Part shown: one piece after another, positions 1 through 5,554 of the stretch
How the letters are laid out: each line of letters opens with the position of its first letter
Position numbering within the stretch: the first letter of the stretch is position 1
From: an uncultured Spirochaetota bacterium
GTDB lineage: Bacteria; Spirochaetota; UBA4802; UBA5368
DNA: 8,825 bases
Direction of reading: 5' to 3'
Assembly (NCBI GenBank): GCA_937864375.1
Contig: CALMJO010000079.1
Location: forward strand, 1 to 8,825
Notes under the pieces: generated by a model
Seen by the model: the letters and a program-made list of their open reading frames with translations, nothing else
Databases searched by the model: none
Told to the model about the DNA's origin: nothing
Made by a program: the position numbers and the translations under genes

Positions 1-533
1 ATTATTTTCTGCGCATGCTCCTGGCGGGCGATTCACCGTGCACGTGCCGCGAGCCCCTGCGCGTGGTGGCGGGGCTGCCGGAAAAGATGGGGCCCGGCAT
101 GAACATCATGGGGGACGGGAACGTTCTCTTCTACACCGCGGAGCGCGGGCCCGGGGCCCTGAGCGGCAGGCCCGATTTCGCGTTCATAGAGAAGCTTTCC
201 GCCGAAGGGCGGGTGCTGTACGCGGGATCGTCCTCCCGGGCGGAAACGGTGAATTTTATCTTGAAAGATCTTGGTTCGCGGGGGATCATGTTCGCCATGC
301 TGGAGGGCGGGGCGGAGCTTGCGGGCAGCTTCCTCGAGGCGGGAGCGATCGATCAGGCGCTCTACGTCATCGCACCCCGGCTCGCGGGCGCGGGGCCGTC
401 GGCCATAGAGGGCGGGGGAGTGGAGCGCATCGCGGACGCGCGGGCCATGCATGACCAGGCCTGTGCCATGGTCGCGGGCGACCTGGTGCTCACCGCCTAT
501 GCAGAGCCTGCCGCGAACGTAAATCCTGATTGA
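1..533 (+). CDS. ribD: RibD, C-terminal reductase domain (5' end outside window)
   Basis: Partial gene: the frame is open from base 3 and the deaminase half lies upstream of the window. What remains is the NADPH-dependent 5-amino-6-(5-phosphoribosylamino)uracil reductase domain of the bifunctional riboflavin enzyme, cytosolic. The segment LLAGDSPCTCREPLRVVAG lines up with the family stretch VLADDPxLTxR...PLRVV. Later, MLEGGAELAGSFLEAGAIDQ followed by YVIAPRLAG matches the conserved end of the family, (V/L)EGGxxLxxxFLxxxLvDE...yiAPxllG. The internal ATG at 15 is not the true start. The TGA at 531-533 is followed at once by the ribosome binding site of ribE, so the two genes are one transcription unit. 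Family assignment comes from motif recognition and the neighbouring ribE. Nothing broken is seen in the visible part. Confidence 0.88.
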   Translation, partial: YFLRMLLAGDSPCTCREPLRVVAGLPEKMGPGMNIMGDGNVLFYTAERGPGALSGRPDFAFIEKLSAEGRVLYAGSSSRAETVNFILKDLGSRGIMFAMLEGGAELAGSFLEAGAIDQALYVIAPRLAGAGPSAIEGGGVERIADARAMHDQACAMVAGDLVLTAYAEPAANVNPD

Positions 534-543
534 GGGAGGCGCC

Positions 544-1203
544 GTGTTTACCGGGCTCATAGAGGAAATAGGAACTGTTTCGCGCGTCGAGCGCGCGGGC
601 GGCGGGCTCTATATAACTATTTCTTCGCGCGTGGTGACGCAGGGAACTGCGACCGGGGACTCGATCTCCGTCGACGGGGCGTGCCAGACGGTGACCGCGG
701 TTTCCCCGTCTTCTTTCACGGTATTCTGCTCAAAGGTAAGCGCGGACGTCACGACGCTCGGCTCTTTTGGCGCGGGAAGGCGCGTGAACCTTGAGAGGGC
801 GATGACGCCGCAGTCGCGCCTGGGCGGGCACCTGGTGCAGGGGCATGTTGACGCGCGCGGGACCGTTGCGCGCGTGACACCGGACGCGCAGGGAACGGCC
901 ATGGAAATATCGGTCCCCCCGGGCCTTGCCGCCTACCTGGTTGCGAGGGGATCGATCGCGGTGGACGGGATATCGCTTACCGTGGTGTCGTGCACCGAAC
1001 GCTCCTTTGGCCTTTATCTCATCCCGGAAACGCTCGCGCGCACCACGCTCCCTTCAAGGAACGCGGGCGAAGAGGTGAACATTGAAACCGACATCCTCGC
1101 GAAATACGTAGAACGCATGCTCGCGCTGCGCGGCAGGGACTCCAAGAGCCCTTCCAGCGACGCCTCGCTCAGGCGCACGCTCGCCGAAGAGGGTTACCTG
1201 TAA
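544..1203 (+). CDS. ribE: Riboflavin synthase alpha subunit
   Basis: Riboflavin synthase: dismutation of two 6,7-dimethyl-8-ribityllumazine molecules to riboflavin, a soluble trimer. The start is GTG at 544, fixed by GGGAGG at 534-539 with a four-base spacer and by the universal N-terminus MFTGLIEEIGTV. The 219 residues hold the two tandem lumazine-binding barrels, about 1-97 and 98-188, then a C-terminal helix (AKYVERML) expected to make the trimer contact. Visible family residues are Phe2, Cys47 in SVDGACQTV and His101 in GGHLVQGHVDARG, equivalent to E. coli Phe2, Cys48 and His102. The common CLTV is CQTV here, a mild variation. The second repeat has DGISLTVV. The last 20 or so residues (SKSPSSDASLRRTLAEEGYL) are a polar tail. 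It lies ten bases behind ribD and converges with the next gene. Confidence 0.96.
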   Translation: MFTGLIEEIGTVSRVERAGGGLYITISSRVVTQGTATGDSISVDGACQTVTAVSPSSFTVFCSKVSADVTTLGSFGAGRRVNLERAMTPQSRLGGHLVQGHVDARGTVARVTPDAQGTAMEISVPPGLAAYLVARGSIAVDGISLTVVSCTERSFGLYLIPETLARTTLPSRNAGEEVNIETDILAKYVERMLALRGRDSKSPSSDASLRRTLAEEGYL

Positions 1204-1230
1204 AACACCGGTCATCGGGGAAGCGAACCG

Positions 1231-1572
1231 CTACTTGAACTGGGGGTACCTGGCCGCGAGCTCCTGCTTTGAAAGGATAATGAAGAACTTGTCCAGGTAC
1301 GCGATCTTGAAAATGTGGAGAATGGTGGGATTCACGTCGTAGAGGATGAATTCCGCGTTCGCGTTCTTGGTGATGTTCATGGTCTTGATGAGGGACCCGA
1401 TCCCCGATGAATCGATGTAGTCGAGACCCGAAAGGTTGAGCGCCACGTACCGCGCGCCGCGCGCGGTTTGCTCGAACTCTCCTTCATAATCGCGCACGTC
1501 TTCGAGGGTGAACCGCCCGAACACGTGGAGCACCACGCTTTCCTTGTCGATCAGCTTGCTGCGTATTTCCAT
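1231..1572 (-). CDS. STAS-domain protein, anti-sigma factor antagonist
   Basis: 113 residues, a single STAS domain of the SpoIIAA/RsbV type. The order beta-strand (VVLHVFGRF), then VALNLSGLDYIDSSGIGSL, matches B. subtilis SpoIIAA. Asp54-Ser55-Ser56-Gly57 corresponds to DSSG, where the first serine (Ser58 in SpoIIAA) is phosphorylated by the partner kinase/anti-sigma factor. Family members work by partner switching: the unphosphorylated form binds the anti-sigma factor. No kinase, phosphatase or sigma factor lies in the window, so the partner is unknown. It is the last gene of the minus-strand run, 46 bases after the oxidoreductase stop. The start ATG has no convincing Shine-Dalgarno, and another ATG lies five bases upstream out of frame. 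The match to the STAS family is strong; the role in sigma control rather than another STAS role is inferred. Confidence 0.88.
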   Translation of the reverse strand: MEIRSKLIDKESVVLHVFGRFTLEDVRDYEGEFEQTARGARYVALNLSGLDYIDSSGIGSLIKTMNITKNANAEFILYDVNPTILHIFKIAYLDKFFIILSKQELAARYPQFK

Positions 1573-1618
1573 TTCATGCGTGCGTCCGTTGAACCTGATA
1601 CGGGAGCACCGGACACTC

Positions 1619-2701
1619 CTAGAGTTTAAAAATTTCAGGTATGGAAATTATAGCAGGATTGACGGGCAATTCAACTCTTTTTCTTCCCCGCGCGGAAGAA
1701 AGATACACTGCATGAACCGCCTCGAGCGCGCGATAGCCGTCCAGGCCCGAAGAGCTAACGGGGGTCCGCGGGTCGTTCAGGATACGGCGCGCCTCGCGGT
1801 AGACCTCGGTGAAGGCGCTCACGCGCCTGAAAGAAGGAAAGGGCGAGGGCAGCAGGTCCCTGAAACCGGCGTATAGCCTGGATTCGCCCGCGCGCCGGAG
1901 CTCCTGGTACCCGTTCCCTATGATGATCCGTCCATCGGTCCCCGAGATATCGAGCTCGAACTGGAAGTAGCGCCGGCTGCCGCCGGCCTCAAGGAAAACC
2001 TCCACGCCGTCCTTCGTGCAGAGCCGCGCGAGGGCCCTGTCCTCGAATCCCTTGTGCCGGCGGTCGCGCCTGAACTCGCCCTCGACCGACGCGATTTCGC
2101 CGAAAAGAAAGCGGATCATGTCGACCATGTGGGTCCCGTCGTGGAGCAGGACGCCGCCCCCTTCTCCCGCCGCAGCGGCTCCGCGGCGCGGGCCGGTGAG
2201 GATCGATGCGTGCACGGTCCTGGGCTGACCGATCGCTCCCTTTTCGATCAGCCTTTTAACGGCGCGGTAGCGGGAGTCGTACCGGCGCTCGTGGTTCACG
2301 ATGAGCCGCACGCCGCGCCTTTCGCAGGTTCGCAGCATCTTCCTCGCCAGGCCCAGGTCGCCGCACAGCGGCTTCTCGCACACGATCACGCGCGCCCCGC
2401 TGCGCGCCGCGTGCATTACTATTTCCGCATGGGCCTGGGTCCACGCCGCAACGATAACGAGAGGGGGACGGTGTTCGTCCAGGAGCTCCCGGAAAGAGGC
2501 ATACAGTCCGGACGGGGAGAGGCGCGCAATTTCTCCGAACCGCGCGAGCCGCGCGGGATCGATATCGCAGGCATGGGTGACCGCAAGCCCGGCCGCCCGC
2601 GCGCCGCCCCAGTGCGTGCACGGCTTGGTGCGCAGGGGATCTTCCTCCAGGAGCGCGCCTATCCTTCCGCAGCCAATGAGGGCGATTTTCCGGGCGGCCA
2701 T
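1619..2701 (-). CDS. Gfo/Idh/MocA family NAD(P)-dependent oxidoreductase
   Basis: 360 residues. The N-terminal Rossmann fold opens with KIALIGCGRIG (Gly10, Gly12, Gly15), which binds the NAD(P) phosphates. VIVAAWTQAHAEI and the family signature CEKPLCGD follow, with Lys110 the expected catalytic lysine. NHERRYDSRYRAVKRLI begins the C-terminal substrate domain, and LLHDGTHMVDMIRFLFG carries His187 and His191 in the place of the usual catalytic Asp/His pair region. These enzymes oxidise or reduce sugars, inositols, nucleotide sugars and related compounds; the substrate cannot be read from sequence. An Ala/Gly-rich loop (RRGAAAAGEGGG, about 172-183) precedes the histidine motif. The start is seven bases after the glnA stop with no clear ribosome binding site, so translation is probably coupled to glnA. 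Cytosolic; no signal peptide or membrane segment. Confidence 0.88.
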   Translation of the reverse strand: MAARKIALIGCGRIGALLEEDPLRTKPCTHWGGARAAGLAVTHACDIDPARLARFGEIARLSPSGLYASFRELLDEHRPPLVIVAAWTQAHAEIVMHAARSGARVIVCEKPLCGDLGLARKMLRTCERRGVRLIVNHERRYDSRYRAVKRLIEKGAIGQPRTVHASILTGPRRGAAAAGEGGGVLLHDGTHMVDMIRFLFGEIASVEGEFRRDRRHKGFEDRALARLCTKDGVEVFLEAGGSRRYFQFELDISGTDGRIIIGNGYQELRRAGESRLYAGFRDLLPSPFPSFRRVSAFTEVYREARRILNDPRTPVSSSGLDGYRALEAVHAVYLSSARGRKRVELPVNPAIISIPEIFKL

Positions 2702-2708
2702 GATCGGG

Positions 2709-4034
2709 TCAGAGTATGGGCAGGTATTCGCTTATCTCGTAGTCGGTGATGTGCGCGTTGAACCGCTCGAGCTCGAGGAGCTTGTTCTCGATGAAGGCGT
2801 CGATCACCGTCGCTCCCAGCGTTTCGCGCATCAGCTCGCTTTTTTCAAGGTACTGGATCGCTTCATCCAGCTGCATGGGGAGCATTTCGAACCCCAGCCT
2901 TTGAAGCTCCCGGCGGTTGCCAATGTTCGGCTTTTCGTCGATGGGCGCGGGCAGCTCGTACTTTTCCTCGATTCCCTTGAGGCCGCACGCGAGGATCGCC
3001 GAAAACATGAGGTAGGGATTGCACGCCGGATCGGGATTGCGCAGCTCCACGCGCATGCTGCGCGGCTTGTCCTGCTTGCATTGCGGCACGCGGACGAGCG
3101 CGGTGTCGCAGCGCGTGCTCCACGACGCGTGGACCGGCGCCTCGAAGCCGTAGAGGAGCCTTTTATATGAATTCACCCACTGGTTGGTGATCGCGAAAAA
3201 TTCGCGGCTGTGCCTGAGCAGCCCCGCGATGTAGTGGCGACCCGCCTGGCTCAGGAATTCCGGCGCCCTGCTGTCGAAGAATATGTTCTCGTCTTCGCGA
3301 AACAGGGACTGGTGGACGTGCATCCCGGACCCGTTCTGGTCGGCGAGCGGCTTGGGCATGAAGGACGCGTAGATCCCGTTGAGGAGCCCCACCTCCTTGG
3401 CCACGAGCCTGAAGGTCATGATGTTGTCCGCCGTCGTGAGCGCGTCGTCGTGGCGCAGGTCGATCTCGTGCTGACTGTAGCCGCCCTCGTGGTGGGATGA
3501 AATCACGCCTATGTCCATCTGCTCGAGGTTGAGCACCGTCTGGCGTCGGTAGTCTGTCGCGACGTCGAGGGGCGTCAGGTCGAAGTACCCGCCGCGGTCG
3601 AGTATCTCGGGGGACTGGGCGCTCCTGAAAAAGAAGAACTCGATCTCCGGCCCGGTGTAGAAGGTGAGGCCCTTTTCGTACGCTTTCTTTAAATTACGCT
3701 TGAGGACGTAGCGGGCGTCGCCCTCGTAGGGAGTCATGTCGGTAAGGTAAATGTCGCAGAACATGCGCGCGACCGAGTCTTCCTTTGGCCTCCAGGGAAG
3801 TATCTGGAAGGTGGAGGTGTCGGGCACCGCAATCATCTCGCTTTCGTCCCTGCGAATGAGCCCGTGCAGCGTGGAGCCGTCAAAGCGCACCCCCTCGACC
3901 AGGGCGTCCTCGAGCTCGTCTATGGTGATCGCGAAGCTTTTCAGGAAGCCCAGAATGTCGGTGAACCAGAAGCGAATGAACTTCACACGGTTCTCGTGAG
4001 CCAGTTTGAGGATATACTCCTTGTCCTTGTCCAT
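2709..4034 (-). CDS. glnA: Glutamine synthetase, type I-alpha
   Basis: 441 residues, the usual length of the short I-alpha class. It makes glutamine from glutamate, ammonia and ATP in a cytosolic dodecamer. The beta-grasp N-domain has FWFTDILGFLKSF. Metal and substrate motifs are present: GPEIEFFFF (Glu130, Glu132), SHHEGGYSQHEID (Glu183, Glu190), NGSGMHVHQSL (His239), NSYKRLLYGFEAPV (Arg292, flap Glu298) and MRVELRNPDPACNPYL (Glu330, Arg332). Arg61 in GLIRRDESEM aligns with B. subtilis Arg62, a feedback-inhibition residue. The I-beta adenylylation motif (NLYDLP) and the I-beta insertion are absent, so GlnE-type control is not expected. SHHEGGYSQ departs slightly from the usual SHHEVAPGQ/EVGASQ. 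The own ribosome binding site is weak; the start directly follows the stop of the 42-codon ORF, suggesting coupled translation. A related gamma-glutamyl ligase is possible but the residue set favours true glutamine synthetase. Confidence 0.93.
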   Translation of the reverse strand: MDKDKEYILKLAHENRVKFIRFWFTDILGFLKSFAITIDELEDALVEGVRFDGSTLHGLIRRDESEMIAVPDTSTFQILPWRPKEDSVARMFCDIYLTDMTPYEGDARYVLKRNLKKAYEKGLTFYTGPEIEFFFFRSAQSPEILDRGGYFDLTPLDVATDYRRQTVLNLEQMDIGVISSHHEGGYSQHEIDLRHDDALTTADNIMTFRLVAKEVGLLNGIYASFMPKPLADQNGSGMHVHQSLFREDENIFFDSRAPEFLSQAGRHYIAGLLRHSREFFAITNQWVNSYKRLLYGFEAPVHASWSTRCDTALVRVPQCKQDKPRSMRVELRNPDPACNPYLMFSAILACGLKGIEEKYELPAPIDEKPNIGNRRELQRLGFEMLPMQLDEAIQYLEKSELMRETLGATVIDAFIENKLLELERFNAHITDYEISEYLPIL

Positions 4035-4163
4035 CTAGCGTATTCCGTTTTTCCGAAATCCATGGAACCGGGCCGCTCTCACGACCGCGCGGTTGTATTC
4101 GTCGCGGGATATTGAGCCCCTTTCCATCTCCTCGTTGAGGAGTCTCAGCAGCAGGTAAAACAT
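4035..4163 (-). CDS. 42-residue small protein directly upstream of glnA
   Basis: ATG at 4163-4161, TAG at 4037-4035, 42 codons without interruption. It has the strongest ribosome binding site of the minus-strand run (GGAGG, six bases before the ATG). Its stop is immediately followed by the glnA ATG, and both ORFs are in the same frame (TAGATG). The product starts MFYLLLRLLNEEMERG, continues SISRDEYNRAVVRAARF and ends HGFRKNGIR: a leucine-rich amphipathic start, an acidic helix, then a basic tail. The stretch LLNEEMERGSISRDEYNRAV resembles the SHOCT pattern (L..L...G.IS.EEY/F), a short oligomerisation-type motif, but this is by eye. No known family is claimed. It could be a small glutamine synthetase partner, a leader ORF that couples translation, or the stub of an N-terminal extension. 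That it is translated is well supported by the ribosome binding site; its function is unknown. Confidence 0.62.
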   Translation of the reverse strand: MFYLLLRLLNEEMERGSISRDEYNRAVVRAARFHGFRKNGIR

Positions 4164-4167
4164 GGTT

Positions 4168-4174
4168 CACCTCC
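4168..4174 (-). promoter_or_regulatory. Strong Shine-Dalgarno of the 42-codon ORF
   Basis: On the minus strand this reads GGAGGTG. The GGAGG core sits six bases before the ATG at 4163, close to ideal. glnA, the oxidoreductase and the STAS gene downstream have no comparable site, so this is probably the main ribosome entry point of the run. Confidence 0.7.
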
Positions 4175-4238
4175 GGACGTGCGCTTCCCTGTGTACAGTA
4201 TCGGCAGCGGGAAGATGAAAGATAACGGCCGTGGCGGA

Positions 4239-4289
4239 CTTGTATGCGCCAAGCAAAGGTATACAAGCACCGTGGGAGCGCGCTGTAAA
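4239..4289 (-). promoter_or_regulatory. Candidate operator dyad and promoter of the glnA run
   Basis: A perfect inverted repeat, CTTGTAT at 4239-4245 and ATACAAG at 4261-4267, has half-sites 22 bases apart centre to centre, about two helical turns, as for a dimeric regulator. On the minus strand TTTACA (4289-4284) could serve as -35, with TTGTAT (4266-4261, spacing 17) or TATACC (4264-4259, spacing 19) as -10. One half-site would then cover the -10, as expected for a repressor. The predicted leader before the small ORF is about 90 bases. The promoter match is weak; the dyad itself is certain as sequence, its function inferred. The remainder of the 183-base gap holds only a GC palindrome. Confidence 0.35.
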
Positions 4290-4323
4290 CAACTTTTTGG
4301 GGGGTCCGATTAGGGTGCAGTTG

Positions 4324-4335
4324 CGCCGGCCGGCG
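4324..4335. repeat. 12-base GC palindrome after the 4347-5369 gene
   Basis: CGCCGGCCGGCG is perfectly self-complementary and lies 12 bases beyond the stop of the upstream minus-strand gene. It has no loop sequence and no following T-run on either strand, so it is not a classical intrinsic terminator. It may be a chance feature of GC-rich DNA. Confidence 0.3.
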
Positions 4336-4346
4336 GTTCCGGGAGG

Positions 4347-5369
4347 CTAGAGGCTCAGGTAAACCAGGATGGTGAAAATAATCACGATGATTACGAAGAG
4401 CACGTAGATGAGGTAATTCATCCTGAAAAACCCGCCCGCGTCGGACGAGGCCTTGGACTTCGCGGCGGCAGCCTTCGCGGTCTTCGCCGCGTCGATGCTC
4501 TTCTTGGTCATGGGACCGTCGGTCTTGGGATCATACATGCGCAGCTTGACCTGGCGCTCTTCTTCGATGATCCGCCCGTATAATCCGGGCCCGATCTGGA
4601 CGAGAATCTCTATGGGGTCGGTCTTGCTGTTCGCCTTGATGTCGATGATTTCGCACGGAACGGGCTTCACGTGGTTGTCCAGGCGAAGGTCAAGCAGGTC
4701 GATAAAATACTGTTCGCGGTCCGAGGTGGCGAGAATCCGCGCCATTATTTTGTCGCCTATCCTCAGCTCGTAGATGGGCTTGCCCTTGACCGGGGCGAGT
4801 ATGGGTACCAGGGGAAGCGTGACCGCCCCCTCTTCCAGGTTGTACCCTCGGGACTCCTGGGCCTTTGGCTGGGCCGCCGCCTGGGGCGCGCTGCCCTTGA
4901 CCCGGTCCTCCTTCATTTCCCTGAACGCCTGCTTCGTCACCTCCTGCAGGCCTATCTCGAGGATCAGGTTCTTGTCGTGGATGATCCTGTAGATGAGATC
5001 CGACATGAAGATCTCGACGCTGTCGTAGTCGAATGCGGAGATGGCGTCGTAGAGCTGGGTGCGCGGCTTGTCCTGGTAGGACAGGTTCTTGATCTGATCC
5101 ATGATGCTCGAGGTCATGCTGGTGTTGAAGCTGCCCTCCCACTTGGTGCCCATGATGGCTTCTTCGAATTTTTCCCAGCTCAGGTGCGGCTCCGTGTCGA
5201 AAAGCTCCGATGACGACGAAACGACCACGTTGAAATTGTCGATCTGGTTCTTTTTCGTGAATACGATGAGGAGGAGGCCAAAGAGGTTGAGCGCCTGCGC
5301 CTTGAAACGCGCCTTTATGACGAAAAAGCCGTCGTCCTGGTTCAGTTCAGCATTCTGGTCGGGGGTCAT
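4347..5369 (-). CDS. Conserved tail-anchored protein, possible DUF4899-type spirochaete family
   Basis: 340 residues. There is no signal peptide. A soluble N-terminal domain (about 14-155, with FFVIKARFKAQALNLFG, SSSSELFDTEPHLSWEKFEE and SIMDQIKNLSYQDKPRTQLY) is followed by an Ala/Gln linker (160-172). A second, beta-rich domain spans about 180-282 (GKPIYELRIGDKIMARI, PIEILVQIGPGLYGRIIEE). An Ala/Lys-rich stalk covers about 289-310, and one hydrophobic segment at 318-339 ends two residues from the C-terminus. This predicts a tail-anchored inner-membrane protein with both domains in the cytoplasm. It resembles a conserved uncharacterised spirochaete family recalled as DUF4899; this is from memory, not a search. 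The second domain has the feel of a PilZ-like barrel but lacks the RxxxR and D/NxSxxG motifs, so c-di-GMP binding is not claimed. A good promoter lies upstream. Function unknown. Confidence 0.82.
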   Translation of the reverse strand: MTPDQNAELNQDDGFFVIKARFKAQALNLFGLLLIVFTKKNQIDNFNVVVSSSSELFDTEPHLSWEKFEEAIMGTKWEGSFNTSMTSSIMDQIKNLSYQDKPRTQLYDAISAFDYDSVEIFMSDLIYRIIHDKNLILEIGLQEVTKQAFREMKEDRVKGSAPQAAAQPKAQESRGYNLEEGAVTLPLVPILAPVKGKPIYELRIGDKIMARILATSDREQYFIDLLDLRLDNHVKPVPCEIIDIKANSKTDPIEILVQIGPGLYGRIIEEERQVKLRMYDPKTDGPMTKKSIDAAKTAKAAAAKSKASSDAGGFFRMNYLIYVLFVIIVIIFTILVYLSL

Positions 5370-5458
5370 GTCCTGGTGTCCGCGCCTGTTATTCCGCTCT
5401 GCTCGTATTGTAGTGAGCGCTCTTTATGTACATTGAGCGCCCTGGTACGACGGAAAGT

Positions 5459-5487
5459 ATGCTACACAGGATTATGTTCCATGTCAA
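5459..5487 (-). promoter_or_regulatory. Sigma70-type promoter for the tail-anchored protein gene
   Basis: On the minus strand, a perfect -35 TTGACA (5487-5482) is separated by 17 bases from TAGCAT (5464-5459), four of six matches to TATAAT. This is the best promoter seen in the window. It would give a leader of about 80 bases before the ATG at 5369. GAGCGC occurs twice in that leader (5415-5420 and 5435-5440, 20 bases apart). The element lies in the AT-richer divergent region 5370-5554. Confidence 0.6.
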
Positions 5488-5542
5488 TATAAAATTCTAC
5501 ATGTAAGTCTCAAAAAGTAATGGAATGGACCGATGGCGCCCC

Positions 5543-5548
5543 TATAAT
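5543..5548 (+). promoter_or_regulatory. Perfect -10 box six bases before an ATG
   Basis: TATAAT at 5543-5548 is followed by GAGGCC and then ATG at 5555. Transcription from it would start at or next to the A of that ATG, giving a leaderless message. No good -35 is present: ATGGAA lies at 17-base spacing. If real, it sets the start of the gene at 5555 rather than at the in-frame ATG at 5525. Confidence 0.35.
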
Positions 5549-5554
5549 GAGGCC

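Noticed and set aside
1204..1230. Bidirectional terminator between the convergent ribE and STAS genes.
   Set aside because: Only short imperfect pairing and no T-run on either strand in these 27 bases.
2301..3170. Plus-strand open frame of 289 codons across the oxidoreductase and glnA.
   Set aside because: It spans parts of two well-supported minus-strand genes and is Arg/Ala-rich with no motif; a compositional shadow.
4181..4320. Sigma54 promoter for the glnA run.
   Set aside because: No GG-N10-GC arrangement matching TGGCAC-N5-TTGC was found on the minus strand.
4884..5100. PilZ (c-di-GMP) domain in the tail-anchored protein.
   Set aside because: The RxxxR and D/NxSxxG motifs needed for ligand binding are absent.
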